From: Rotaria macrura
Lineage: Eukaryota; Rotifera; Eurotatoria; Philodinida; Philodinidae
Length of the DNA stretch: 64,000 nucleotides
Direction: 5' to 3'
Assembly (NCBI GenBank): GCA_900239685.1
Contig: OENT01000027.1
Span: 1-64,000 of the forward strand
In this document: piece by piece, positions 48,301 through 63,303 of the stretch
Layout of the letters: each line of letters begins with the position of its first letter
How positions within the stretch are numbered: position 1 is the first letter of the stretch
Position numbers and translations under genes: made by a program
Notes under the pieces: model-generated
Database searches by the model: none
The model's input: only the letters and a program-made list of their open reading frames with translations
What the model was told of the DNA's origin: nothing

Positions 48301-50405
48301 TTGATGAATGACTAGAAGTTTTTGGATGATTATAAATATTCTGAATGATGATGAAAGTTAGCTACTAAATTAAGGCTTTAAAATAGATACGATCATAAAG
48401 ATCTAATAAATTGAAAACTGGCTTTACTTTTATATGAGCAACAGATGGGTACTTAATCGATTCTAACATAACAATAATAGAAAAAGGAACAAACACTTGT
48501 AACTAATATTTTAATTAATACAAAAAAAAAGGCGAAGAACTAATGCTTACTCTATCAAGTGCATGCGTTGCGAATATGCACAATTAGAACATTTTCATGA
48601 GACCCACAGAAAACGAGACGGCACAAATCAGAGAAAACTAGTGCAAAAAAACACATCGTGTAAGAGAATGAGACAATAGCAATGTTAGAAAAGAAGTAAG
48701 ATGATGAGATTCTTCAGAACTGGTTTTTCACTGTGTGAGAGTGCTTTTATCTGTTCAGATTTTTTCTTATCAAACGAGAACACACAAAATAATATCGCAT
48801 GCAGTGCCAAATATTTTTTCCTTGCGCTTATAGCGATTTAGATTTTCAAAGATGAAGAGCTACTCGAGTTTATATGACGCACTTAAACACAATAGCACTC
48901 GACGGCATGCACAATTCTTTCTTCTTCAATATTTTTACTCGTGGGATTGACTCAACATGCTCAGGAACGATACGAAATCAATGATTAACACACCATTTTC
49001 TTGAGATAATAGAGTTGTAAACAGCTATTCTCCTATTCCTCTCTGAAAAATCACAAATTATTAATGTACGTCTAGAAAATACGTACACTAGTTACTTGTC
49101 GAAAAAGAAATGCAATAGATCAATGTTTGAAGAGTCTCATTGTAAATAGATCTAGGATCATGTCAAATAAACGAGTTCTATAATTTTTGACTAGGAAAAG
49201 AAAACAAAATTCTTGTCGTCATGAATAATATTAACTTCTAAATCTGATGAAAACGTCCCAATAAGAATAATTTTTCATCCATCATTTTGAATGGAGATCA
49301 AGAAGTTGAAAGGAAATAATAAGTAGATAGATAAAAAATGAGTGAGCTAGAATAAATTAGATTCTTTCTTTCATATTTGTTTTTATTGGATTCAAGTACT
49401 TTGCTGTACATAGTTAAGTACTTTGATATTCGACATAAGCGAGTGTAGTTTATTTGATAAAGTCAATTTTTCTTTATTGTTTTCCATTCAAATGAATTCT
49501 AAAGTAAAATCATGTGTTAAATATAACTCATATTTTCTTTGTTAAATTCTTCTATTTGGAATATTTTTCTTATCTTCATCAGTGGCACATTGTATCGGAT
49601 GATTTCAACGCATAGATCGTCGACGATGTCACTCGATTCACTTATGATCAATATGGTGTAAATCTGAAGGATATCACTGATGCATATCAATCTATTAATT
49701 TGTTCACTTTTTTCAAATCATTGAATCTACTACCTTTTGATCATATATAACTAATGACGTCATCATAAAAATTCCCATATACTTTGTTTCTTATGAAAAG
49801 CATGTCTTGAACGTCTCATTACTGTTCATAATCCGAATTCAATAACTTTAAACGTGTTGTAGAAAATATTCTCGATTGTCAGTGAATAATCATCATTTCA
49901 TATGATTATTCAATATTAGATTCTATCGAGTTCAGATATTGAAGATTTCAAGTCGAATGGTTCTAGTTTGATCTCGTAATATTCAGAATCTATGGGTTGT
50001 ACTATAGATGGTAAAAAGCATCACAATTAGAATATCATGTCGCTTCGATACTAAGTCGCTTTTTCAACAATGTAATAGTATGTGACACGTTGTTCATTGC
50101 CAAAAAAAAAGAAGATATCATCAATGATTAATTCTTTTTTTCACTTACACATACATAACACACATTAGTGTATTGCAAAACAAGACAGAAAAAAAAACGA
50201 AAAAAAATCAATCGAAACAGAATCATTGTCAGTGAGAATATATATATAGCGTGTACGTGTATGTATATATATATATATATAAGTTATGATCATCATATGG
50301 AAAAGAGAAGACGTCAAATTAGATGCACAACAAGAGTAAAACAAAGAACAAACGAAAAATAAAATAAAATAAAAGTTAATGAAAAACAAAACAACAGAAT
50401 ATTTT
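45378..50405. other. 5-kb intergenic stretch
   Basis: No gene supported over about 5 kb. Contents: purine-rich and CACACA sequence near 45530-45660, AT-rich unique sequence, an (AT)n tract near 50240-50280, and the myosin 3' flank at the right end. Short open frames on both strands lack motifs and splice sites. Confidence 0.6.
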
Positions 50406-53400
50406 TCATTGTCGTGGAGTTGGTACATTTGTTGACTGACGATGCATCGTTTGTACCATTAAACTAATATAAGATGTCAAAAGGTCATCCATTTTATAAC
50501 CCTTAAATCCAAAAAAAAAGATTCCATTATTATTTCTTATAAACCAAACAACAATACATACTAATGGTGATTCACATAGTAAACGCGTACCACGAACAAT
50601 ATCACCTACGGTCTAAAAAAACAAAAAACGTCGTCGATTTCATCTATTTTTTTGATTTGCTTTTTTACCATATTAAAATAAGTATTTCCACTTGACCAAT
50701 TAGATATGCTTGTAAATGGATATGTTATAAGTAAATCTTTTGTTTTCGGATGAATTAAATTAACACCATTTTTATTAATTGCAATTAATAACTGTTCGGG
50801 AAATGCTGGATCCGATGTTTGCTACAAAGAAAATATCATTACGAAACGAGTAAATTAACTTTTTTCATATAATGATGAATTAAGATATCATACTTTGACT
50901 TCAAAAAATGCTGAACCAAATGTTGCCCATTGATAAACAATTTTAAGAAATTTTATTTTAGCATCTTCTGATGATACACTACGTGATTGTCCATGAGCTG
51001 TTATAATACGCTGAAAGAAAAACATACAAACCAAATAGCAATAATAAATTAACAAACCTTTTTCCATTCAGTGTATGGAAGTTTATCGACAAGATCAGAT
51101 GGAAGAAAATCTTTTAATCTATTTAAAAAAATTTAATGTTATCATTTAGCTATTCGATGAGTATAAGTCAAAAAAAAATATTTGATTGTTTACTGAATAT
51201 TTTCTAATTGAACTGTACTATCACCGAATCGAACACGATATATACAGGCGGCTAATTGAATAGCTTCATCATTTGAACATTTATGATAACCACGAATTAA
51301 TTTTGGAAGTTCCTAAAATAGTTAAACGAACGCAAAAGGAAAAATTCGCAACAATAAAAATAATTCTTTTTGTTCTCGAAAATTTTTATTCTTATATACT
51401 TGATGATAATGAAATATAATATCAGCCATTCTATCTTTTCCTGGAACAGCATTTGTCCATAGTTTCCTCATGAAAAATATTTGATAAGTATATTTTGGTG
51501 GATCTTCCCGTTGTTTTGTTTTTTTAATCCATTCCTAGACATATATCATCGAATGTCAATATTTCAAAGATAATTGATACATCATAACTTACAGTTAAAT
51601 GTCGAACAAAATCAAAGAAGAAATCTCCTTCTGGTACGCTAATAACTTTATCGAGAATTTTAACAAATAAACTAAATCCTTCACTAGATTGTAATTTAAG
51701 TCTATCAGCTATATTTCGACAAAAGTCTTTAGCACGTGTTGATGAATCAACTTCAAATGCTTCGGATGTATCGTCTGGAAAATATACTTTATGATAGATT
51801 TGTGTTGTCATATGTTGAATTGCTTCAACTTCAACTTGATGTGGTGGATGTTTGCGTTGACCATTTCTAAACGAAGAACAAAAGTATTATTGTTTTGTTT
51901 ATTGTATATTGTCTATTTTTCTTTTTGATTATTTTACTTTAATATTCGTTGTAAACGTGCAAAACAATCAGCAGCTAATTGATGTTTACGTGACCGTAGA
52001 AACAGATTAACTTCTTTAAGTAGGATAGCACTCGGTGCAAAACACCCACTCGCTAACCACATTAATTCCCAACCACGGGATTCACTTGCTTGATTACCAT
52101 TATCAGTTAATTGTTTGACGATTTGACAATAGACTTCATCTTTAAGAATTTCCTTGAAAGAGACAAAACCAAAATACAAGAGAATTGTTCATGATTCTGA
52201 AAATAATCATGCGTCTTAACTTTTATTAGTGAATACGAATTCAAGACAAACATATAAAAAAGACATATCTGATTGTCTGATATGCATACAGTATACGTAC
52301 TTTAGCTCGTTCAGTACGAATCATTCTTAAATCTCTCTCTCATATTCATACTTATATATTTATACCAAAAGACTAACATGTCTGCTCCAATAAAATTGCC
52401 ATGTCAATTTTTCTATGGTTATTGAAGTATGTTAGATTCTATTCTGCATACTATGTTGTACACATTCTTGGAGGATATCACAGTGAAAGTGTTTACTACT
52501 TTATTTTTCGTTTAGCATAATGGAAATACTTCAATATAAAAATCTATTAAATAATAATTCTTTTTGGAAATAGAGAATATCCTTGCCCCCAAAATAACTT
52601 AGTATACACTATGATTTACATCGATTGAAAATGGTTGTTCTTAAATCTTCCGAGATGAGAAAAATCACCCAAAAATAAATAGCTAACAACAGTTTCTGGA
52701 AGCTACAGTCTGTATAAGTACAGTTAAAGATCAATAGTCAACTGATAAGGAGAGAGAGAGAGAGAGAGAGAGAAATCATTTTTAAAATGTTGCTAAATAA
52801 GTGGCTCATGCTTACATTACTGCATAACGAAAAACGTATGAATTGTTCCATTCATTATACGAATTATATCTTTAAACTTGCCTGCGTATGATATGTTTTG
52901 GAATGGAAATTCACTAGACTATATACAAAGATATTCTCAACGTTTATAATGAAGGCTTGTAAAAAAAATAAGATGACAGATATTGAATTTTTTTCTTATA
53001 GTCGGATGAAAATCTTACATGTTTAAGGGCTGAATCGAAGATGGCGTCCGTTAATTCATTGGTTGCTCGTCTTCGTAAACCAGTTTGATAATCTCCCATA
53101 TATTTAAGTATATTCATAAAACAAGAACATGCTTCTTCACATAATTCGATCTTTTCCTGTAATTTTTTCAACAATGGTTGTCTCAATGGTTCTTTTTGAA
53201 AAGCCCACAAACGATCACCACTATTGTTCATTCCAGCACGTCGTGAAAATGTATTCGACCATGTACGTTTAGGTGGTGAACGAAAATTTGTTTCAGCATA
53301 TTTCTCTAATGTATAACCTTGTTCAGGTAAAAATTCTCCATTATTGTTTCCGTTTGATGAAAATAAATGCTCATTTTGTGCTTGTTGCTGATTAACATCG

Positions 53401-56400
53401 ATCCATTGTAATGCAAATATTTGTAATATATCCTGTGGTGGTTTCGATAGTGTTGGTAATATGTAAACGCATTCACTCGGAAATTCACCGGTTGAGCCTG
53501 TGCGTTCATTATAGCCAACGAATGTGCCTGTTTGATTTGTATGCGAATCATCTTCTAATATAATTAAATCTCCACGACGTATAACTAAACCTTGTCCTGA
53601 CGGATCGAAATCTTGTATAACAACAACATATTTTGATTTTCGTTTTAGACCATCTAAGAAATTAATAACTAAATCACGTATATCATCAGCATTATTAGAT
53701 GTAAATGTATATTCATCATTTTTAATTGTTATTATTGTAAAACTATTACTCTGTTGTCGTCCCGACGATTTACTACTGAGTACTTGCGTTATTTCAGGAA
53801 ATGATAATTCAAGTAGAACTTGTTCTTGATCATCAATAACATAGACACCTGTCCAATTCACAGCAATAATAACTTCATTTTTCGGTAGTGTTGGTCCGGA
53901 AAATTTATATGCTTCGTAAAAACGTGAAAATAATAATGGCCATTTGAATCGAGCATAGTTGACCACATCTTCTTTGACACGTAAAACCGATGTAGAATCT
54001 TTTGCATTATTGAAATGACGTTTATGAGCATGAATAATTATTTGTAGCCAACGTTCAGTAGCTTTAGGCTGCACGAGTTGATTGTCAGGTATGTAATGTG
54101 GTAGTAATTCACGTAAACGATCAATGTGCATTTCTTGACCATATTCAATAAAATATTGTTGAGCGGCTATCATTGCCAAATCATCATCTAGAAATGAAAG
54201 AAAAATTTCTCTTTTATTCTTTTCTTCAAATGATAATGTTACAACGCAATACTCAATATATTTTTTTATTTAACGAGAGGAATCATAGGATGAATATAGA
54301 ATAGTTGTTTGATATTAAGAAAACTGATCAAATCAATCATGTTGGTATTACTATATTCAATTGATATATCTACTAACAGATTAACACTCGAATGTCTAGA
54401 TAGAGGCAAAATGTGAGTGAGTGTGTGTGATGCTAGTTATGTTCAAATTTGAGAAGATTTTGTCGACAACTTACTAGTCTGAACTTTCACATACACACGG
54501 TTTATTCTAAGATTTAGTTAAAAAATTCCGACTGAATATTTATATGGATCATATCGCTTCGAGAAAATATCCTACTGTGAATTCTACATTTTTCTTCAAC
54601 AATAGTTAGAAATGAGTAAAACCTAATATCAATCGTAGAGTGTACCATAGGAGATCTTACCTTTTTCACATCGATATTCACCAAATTTAATTCCCCGTAC
54701 CACTTGTTGATATATTAAATTTGTTGCTACTAAATCGTCTTGTGGATTATGCCATGGTGCGAAGATTTCTTTTCGGAAAAATAATCTCCATGGTGCTATT
54801 TTTTCTAATGTTCCTTGCTCTTTAGCATATTGCTCACATTGTGATATGGCATCCATGACATGATCCATACCGGAACCCAGTGAAGATACTTTATCGAACA
54901 ATGCAATATATAATGAAAAACCAAATTTATCGGTTAAATTAATTTTCTCCGCTAATAGATCGCATAATTCACGTGCTGTTGTGGCTGAGTCAGCTTTCAA
55001 AGCTTTTGAACTACCGTCCATAAATGTTATTTGAAGTAATAGAGGTTCTTTATGTTTAGTTGCCTTTGAACAAAGAAAGAAAACACATTAGAACTTCAAT
55101 AAAATAGTTTCTTAATAAGAATAATGAAAATAAGAAGTGCACATCCTAAGAATTCGTAGAAGAATCATTTGCAATCCTATGTGATATCAACCAAATATGA
55201 CCAATAAAACTTAGGTCAAAGCAAACAATTGAACCAAGTTTTGTGAATAGAAATCATATTTTGTATTCTGACTTGAATGATTTCTTTCTTATTGATGAAA
55301 GAAAAATTCTGATTCAGAACGGCAATTAGACATTTGGCACCGTTGGTAGCAAAAAATATTCATTCTAAATACTGAAAGTCTACAGATTTGCATAACTATC
55401 AGCGGACAAAAGTTCAGAGAAAGCGTACAATTGTGCTTCGACTCTAGAAGTACGAGGAGAACTGCAATGAATGATATGACACCCAGTAGTTACTTCTTTT
55501 GAAACTATATAACTTTTGAAAGACTATTGAGAGGCTCATTATTAAGTATAGTGTTCTCCGTAATACATATAGTCGATTACTTTTCCTATGTCATCTATAC
55601 TGTCTAGACCTATGAACATTGTACGGTGATGGTCAATGTGAAGAGAGAATCTTTCAGGTATTCTATTGAAATGACCACTCATGAATAATCCAATAAATGA
55701 AACTCAACATTGTCTCTAGCTAGTTGGATCTCAGTGTCTACTACATAGTTTCAAAAGTAACATGTGCACTAATAAAAAGAAAGTATGTTTATGATGATTA
55801 AGAACATAGCGTTGAAGATTCATAGATATCAATAGTGAATTAGACCAATGGATCATCTGACTTATAACAAATACCATCATCAAACTCCATTGAATTTCTA
55901 CATGAATATTGAATAGATAGTTCTTTTCTTCCATAGACAAAAAAACCTGTTCGATAAAACGTAAAAACTATGTTCATCATCGTTTTATTAGTATCATAGT
56001 AATTAAAATAATAAGAACCAACACTAGATTACAAATCATAGGCTCAACGATAAATTAAACTAACTAAGAATTGATATCTTAATCTTTTCAACTGATTTTT
56101 TTTTCGGAACTCCTATCTCTTCTAATACCCTATTTCTTCAAGAATGACAGTGAAATTTGTTTTAATTCTCAAAATTAACTATACTTGTAATTCAAGCCAT
56201 GATGGTGGTTGTGTTCTTAAACCATTCATCATAGTTCGTGATAATCTGTCATAGCAATATCTTGGAAAACCACTTGGACCATTTAAAATAAAATTTTGTA
56301 AATATTTAATTAATTTAGATGAAGGTGCAAAGCAACCCACACATAGTGATAATAAAATCCAGCCACGTGCAATTGATTGAGATGACGGATTTGATGTTAA

Positions 56401-59400
56401 TTGTTTACATATTTGACAATAGATTTCATCACGTAATTCAGCAACATGTATACCAAGACCAATAATAAAATGTAGTTTTTCTAAATTTGATGTTGGTCGA
56501 TCTTCTAAAAATGGATTCATACCAGACATTTTTATTTGTTGTGTTGAACTTAATAGATCTAAATCTTTTAAACGTGTTATAGCAACATCAGTTGATAATT
56601 TTGATTTACGCTTTAATGTCATATTAACTAGTTTTTGTTTAACCGAACGTGATGTTGTTTTATTTGATGTTGACGAAAGACCGTTGTTGATCATTGCCGG
56701 TGTTGAGCTATCAGGAAGAGTTAATGTTGGTTGATTATCGATTGATTCATTTAATTTCTGAGCTTCTTCTAAATCTTTCTTATTGAATTTTCTACCAAGT
56801 GTAGAATGTATTTTAGTCATAACCGATTGTTTTTGATGAACTACATTTGGAGTACGAACATCAGGTAAATCACACATGAATCGAAGTATTGTTATCCAAA
56901 TAGCCAAAGCAGCCTAATCAATTGAAGAAAATAAATTAAATTGAAAAGTTTCAAGATAGATATTGTTTAGATTTTAATATTTTATGTCAAAATTGAGACT
57001 TGAACTGAATATTATTCAGTTGAGTAAGTATCCAAATATCGAGATCAGTTGATTATGAATATTTGTAATATTGTTCATTGAATTAGACGTCTGAAAACAT
57101 TTCATTTTCTTCTTTTCATTTTGCAAGACATTTTGAATCTCAAAATGGTGCAAAAAAGAAATAGATCGAACCACTCGGAAGAAGGTTATCCTACACAACT
57201 CTAGAATATCTCCACGAATAAATTTGAATTATGTATACATAGTTAAATATAGAAATCTTGACTCAATCTATAGCAACTGTTGATTCTGTCAGTACACAAA
57301 ATATCACTCGTTCTTGGAATTATTTCCTGAACTGTGTGAATGTTAACATATGAATTGAAAGAATGTTGATTGTAGAAATACACAGTCAGTTTGTAGAAAT
57401 TTCACGGTAGTTGTAATCGATCAAACTAATTAGTCTTAGATAGTCTAGAAGAAAACACAAGGACTGAGATTTGACACTGTCGACATTTTTATTTCATCCT
57501 TGTGTAAATAGTCTACAAAAACTTGTAATCGACCAAAAACAAATTATGCTCAAAACATTTTACAATTCATATTAAGATTTCTCTGCCCTATTAAAAAAAT
57601 AGAAACGTTAACAGTCTTCTGATCATTGAACTATTCATACAATCGTAAATGTTACTATTCCTTTCTCTATAAGACGTCATGCTCTAGTATTTTTTTAAAA
57701 TAAAACTCATCAATAAGAAAACTGAATAGAACACAAACCAATTGATCTCGTTCAGATTTGATTGCTAATAATGGTTGTTTAAGTGTTTTCTTTGTAAATT
57801 GGGGTGTTGCATTTCCTTGAAAATATGTTGAAGCAAATTTAGCAAACGTATATTCTTTTAAGTCTTCATCTTGATCTGGTAATGGTAAGGGTTTATCAAT
57901 TCGTTCAATATTATCATTTGATTGTGGCATATTTCCCAATGTTGATTGCATGCCACCTGTTGCAACTGTTGAAGGACGTTGTATCGGTGTTGTACGCTCA
58001 TCATTACTGGATGGAAACATATTATTAAATAAATCATTTTCATCTGTGTAGTTTTTTCTTTCCATTAATAGACGCTTTTCTTTTGCACGTTGATGTTCAA
58101 GACGTTCTTGTTCGCGTATTTCATGTTCAAGAAGTTTTAAACGTTGTTGATATTTTCTTTCGGCTTCTTCTTTAGCACGTTTGACACCTAATACTGATAC
58201 CAAACGTTTCTCTTCTTCATTTCGTTCATGTTCAACTTCACGATACATTTTTTCTTCGATACGATAACGACGCATTTGTTTTTGTGCAATATGTCGTCGA
58301 ACTTCAGCTTGTAAAATAAGTATTGCGTTTAATTTTCTACTATAATTTTGACGAGCTAAATTAAAAACATTTAGGAGAAGTTTTCTTTTATAGAAAAACA
58401 AGTTTTGTTTTCGTTCGTAAATATCTTACCAAGATAACCACGACAATAACGTTGAATATTGAGTATACGTGAACGCAAAACCGAATAACGAAGAGTTAAC
58501 ATACGCGTATGAAATTGTGTTTGTAAACGTGTAAAACCATTGCACATAATTCGAAAACGTTTTGCTTCATGATAACTTTTACAATAGCGTTGAATAAGTA
58601 AAACACTTTGACGTATAGCAAGAAATTGTCGATGTGAAATCCATTGACGAATTGTATTTTGCAAAATAAGAATTTTTCGAGCCATGACTTGTTCACGAGC
58701 TTGTTCAAGAAATACATCATGAGCATCCTAAAGTGAAAAGAATATTACTGATTTGATCGTTTTTTAAAATTTAACACAACATATTTCCCTATGATTATAT
58801 AAAATCTTAAACAATAATTATTAAAAAGATGATGAACAGATTTCATCTCGCGTTTTTCTTCTCTTTTTGAATTGTAATCTAAAACTATCGATACAATAGT
58901 CAATATTGAAATTAGCAGACTAATTATTTGTTATCGATAGACATTTGTAGCACGATTGTTGATCAAACACACGTTAACTATATTGTCGCATCTGTCATTA
59001 CTTCTCTACACTATTGAATATAGAAAACTTTACCATTCTATCGATTTTGTCTGGCCGGATACTAGAATCTATCCGGCAGATATTTTTCTATTACCTTGAG
59101 AAAAACTTTAGATTTTCCAATTTGATAATCTTGATTAATTAAAACCGTTTTACAAATTTTATCAGCTGCCGATCGACAATCACCTTCACATTGTGACGGT
59201 CCAATGCCAGGTGCCAATAAACGATAACGATCAACAAAATCTCGAAATAAATGACGTATTGGATAACCTTTTCGTCGAATACTTATTGTTTCCATCATTC
59301 CAGAATACCGTAATTGTCGACAAACTAAAGCTCGATCGAAATTCTACAATGAAAATAAGTCTTGAACAATCTTTTTTCTAGAAAAACATTGAAATAACTA

Positions 59401-62400
59401 CTTACATTCGGTGCTTTATATTCATTTGGTTTGATACAACGAATAAAAAATGGTTGACACGCAGATAATATACTCATTAATGAATCAAGTGACTTTTTAA
59501 ATTGTGTACCAAGCGATGGTGCACGTTTACGTGTTTCCGTACCGATTTGAAATTCATTTAAAAATAAATTTCTTAAGAATTTACTTTTTGTTTCCTGTAA
59601 TAGTTTCATAAGATCTTGACTGAATGTATCACGATTTTTTTCAAGAAAATCTATTTCGGAAAAAAGACAAGAACGAAACGTGCAATGAACAATAATACAA
59701 CTAACTAATTATTCTATATATTGACGTACTTTCACAATCGTAGTAGACATTACCAGCAAAATGTCGTATGCCAAAACTAATGATATTATCAGTTTTTCGT
59801 GGAATAAAATTATCATTTTTCGAATGATTTGCATGAAGTTTATCACATAGTGAACGATCTGTACCTTTTGGAAATCGACTTTCTTCATCAATTAATGCAA
59901 TGACATTCATAGATTTAATTGCTATTAAATCAAGAATACGTTGATTATCTTCAAATGCAATATGCTTCCAATTAATATGTTCATTATTATACTCTTCTTG
60001 CTCAAGTTTAAATATATGATGAACAAAGAATTGTTGTAAATTTTCATTAGCATAATTTATACACAATTGTTCAAAGCTATTTTGTTGAAAATTTTCAAAA
60101 CCAAATATGTCCAATATGCCAAGACTAAATATGCAATACTCAGATTAATCAAAACACATGTCGAACATTCAATATTCAAATCTATGAATTATGTATGAAA
60201 ATAATATAGTGTGATATTCATTCCAAACAAAAAGACAAAATTCTCTGTTATAACCTACAAAAAACACAATCAATTACATTTCTCTTAGCAACAAAATTCT
60301 ATAGAAGAATTTTCCGGAGATCAGATGAATGTTTCAACTTCAATTTATCACATTAATCATTCATATATATATATACTCAAGAAATTGTCAAGCACAATGA
60401 TTAGTGTTTCGTAGGTAGAAAAAATCTTGGTCATCTATGTAATTGTAACGTAATTCGTCGAATATGAAATCAATACGCTTTGTAAATGCTCGTAATAATA
60501 ATTAGACATAGGTAGTCTCATGAAAATTTATCTCGTTCATGGATACACTGAACTGTCGATGTGGATTAGAAGACTGAAACAGAATCCTATAGGCGATGCG
60601 TATTGCACGTATTGATTAACATATGATTTAAGCGTTATCAATAATAAAATGCAAATCTCTGCTTTTTTTTTCTAAAACTCATATTATCACGTTCTCAGAT
60701 ATGATGTACTTTTTCAATAGGGATGAATGAATCAACCATCATGCTTGATTCATGACTAATCTTTCACTACTATACACATCGTTCATTGTGTGACAGAGCT
60801 CTCTGAAGTAAATTAACACTAAGCATATCATGCCCATCGAAATGAATTATGAATATTTGAAGAAGAATTCATGCCCTTTACATATTAATTTGGATATATG
60901 ACGTTCTTAAACGAATCCGACAATCGACTTAGAGAATAACGCAGAAACTTATCTTCGTAATGGGTACTGGAAACTGTCAGTATAAATAAATCGTGATGAG
61001 AATGCATAATGATACACAAGATTCACGCATTTCTATCTGTACATATCTCCTTATGAGAATATCATATTTATCATTGTTACTATGCCAAACCTCATGATGA
61101 AATATGAAAATGTTCTGAAAGTCGATGATTTCGGCTAGCGTTGAAGCTACGCAATTTGATATTATTGCCTTATATAAAAATCTAAATATGAAGAAGAGTG
61201 TTTGCGTCTTTATTCAGCAAAGCTACGAGAAAAATGTGAACGATATTCTGAGATGTATCGAAGACATGTGCTCTCTTTTTCTCTATATTCAATGGATAGT
61301 TGTGTTTACGTTTACAGATAATCTCTTCAAAAAATAAAATAAAACTATTCTACGATCATCTAAAAGTTACATAAGAATATATTTCAATTACCTTTTTCGA
61401 TATGCGGATGGATCTTTTGGTTTGAAAATTGCCGAATTAATTTTATCGACAATCCAAATAAACATCTTTCCATAGATTCCTTTCACAAAAGCATCACTAA
61501 ATTAAGACATATAAAAAAAAAACATTTTTTGTTTTAAATCATTATTCAATTATTTCATATATCTCGCATACCGAACATCAAAAGCTTGTTCTCGACTAAG
61601 AGGAGTTATAACAGCTTCACCATGAGCAAAAATCGTACGTTTTAATAATCCATCACGAAGACCATTTTCATCAAGCTTAAAAGATTTTAAAAGCATTGGT
61701 AAAATACAAAAATGCAGCACAATGAGTTTTTCTTTTCATTTTACTTTGAGTAATTTTGAAATAGTTCGAAGTACATGTCCATTAGCTACATTACATGTAT
61801 CCATATTTTGAGTTGTGGTTGCTAAAATAAAAACGGCTCGATTTTTATAGAACTACAAAAATTGGTGTTTTGTTTTTTGTAGTCTACCTTGAAATTTTAA
61901 GTTTCCCAAATGTAAAACAGCGGATAGTAATCTCAGAATATCATTTAATTCTTCATCTGTAAACATTAAAACTTTACATGCACTTTTTATTGTTGACCAT
62001 TCTTTTCCATCATCACGACTATCACAATAAATAGTTCCGTCGAGCTTTAAAATATACAAGAACAATTTAAGAATATCAAAACTGTAAATAAAAATACCTG
62101 ATTAAGATATACATAATCACTAGCAGCCGTTAAATCTAATATCATCTTTTCGTCTTTTGACATTCCAGCTAACATACAATAAAAAACATGATAATTTCGT
62201 TCATCACGAGCCTAGAATTGCAGCATATATATTTCGTTAGTCTATCGTGAATAACATAAACATATGGCATCAACAAACTTGTGATATAATACGAGATTTT
62301 TCCAATAGATATTGTTCGATCTTCGCGCCTTCAATGGCACCTCGTTTATCAAAATGTATATCAATATATTTTCCAAAACGTGATGAATTATCATTTCGAA

Positions 62401-63303
62401 CTGTTTTTGCATTACCAAATGCTAGAATAAACGTTATCAATCATTGATTTTGATGAGTCGTTTCTTAATTTTATTCATATTACCTTCAAGTATTGGATTA
62501 GCATCAAGTATTTGTTGTTCTATCCATGAATGTTGTCCACTTGTTGCAGCCAAAAATTGTAAGATTAGTTTTGTTGATTCTGTTTTTCCACTACCACTTT
62601 CACCACTTATGATAATACATTGATCATGTTGATAACGTTCCATATTCCAATAAGCATTATCACCAATAGCAAATATATGAGGTGATAATTCACCTATTTT
62701 TTTATTCGAATATTGACGTATATATTCCATATTATATATATTGAGTAGTTTATATGGATTAACAGCAACTAGAATGGATCCAGTATAAGTCTGAAAATAG
62801 AAAGAGAGAGAGAGAGAAAATCTTTCTTCTTTGTATTTTATTTTTGTTCGTTTCGAAGATAATACATACGTATATATTATCATCTTTATAACGCATATGA
62901 AGATTATGAAGTATAGCAGATTCTTTGAGATCTCCTAATAAAATCATGTCATGAACACCTTCGACGGAACTAATATGCATTGGACGAAATTTTGTTTGAA
63001 TGGGAAAATGAAGTTCCTAGAGAAACAATGTTTTTAATAAATAAAAAATAATTATTCTTTGTTTATAAATTAATTAATATGTATATATACATACTTCTTC
63101 GTTGTCATCGAGTAAAATAATTTGTCCGGCTTGCGTAGCGACCACACGAGCACCAATTTCGACATTGAACTCGCTACCGGTACGCTGATCGACCCACACA
63201 TGATCACCCTATAGAGAAAATATTAACAAAAAAGACAATGAAAATTTTTCACTGGAATAAAACGGACCTGTAAGAAGTAGTTGCTTATCGGTATCGATGG
63301 CAT
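50406..63303 (-). CDS. MYO7A: Unconventional myosin VIIa, 27 exons
   Basis: Plus-end actin motor of stereocilia, microvilli and similar protrusions. Exons: 63268-63303, 63095-63208, 62870-63016, 62484-62790, 62279-62421, 62098-62211, 61888-62044, 61745-61821, 61572-61675, 61392-61496, 59730-60124, 59406-59650, 59095-59343, 58430-58727, 57739-58355, 56185-56913, 54661-55063, 53019-54187, 51938-52152, 51593-51866, 51400-51534, 51194-51312, 51058-51118, 50894-51010, 50669-50821, 50562-50612, 50406-50501. Every junction is in phase: 2209 residues (human 2215). Motor 1-731: P-loop GESGSGKT at 162-169, switch [11 protein letters not shown], switch [10 protein letters not shown]. Five IQ motifs about 735-860, then a charged helix, MyTH4 (about 1010-1275), FERM, SH3 (about 1602-1665), MyTH4 (about 1730-1880), and a FERM ending [12 protein letters not shown]. 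The first exon ([12 protein letters not shown]) and its GTCCGT donor are the least certain part. Confidence 0.97.
52751..52774. repeat. (GA)n microsatellite in a myosin intron
   Basis: A run of about ten GA dinucleotides inside the 866-bp intron 52153-53018 of the myosin gene. Confidence 0.85.
60125..61391 (-). other. Largest myosin intron
   Basis: 1267 bp within the motor-coding part; most neighbouring introns are 45-75 bp. Other long introns of the gene are 55064-56184 (1121 bp), 52153-53018 (866 bp) and 56914-57738 (825 bp). No element ends or genes were found inside. The plus-strand frame at 61125-61337 is unsupported. Confidence 0.7.

Noticed and set aside
50225-50285. TATATA-rich tract as a promoter near the myosin 3' end
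   Set aside because: It is a simple (AT)n microsatellite downstream of the gene, with no transcription unit attached.
61125-61337. 70-residue plus-strand frame inside a myosin intron
   Set aside because: No motif, splice site or start context supports it. It is antisense to a well-supported gene.
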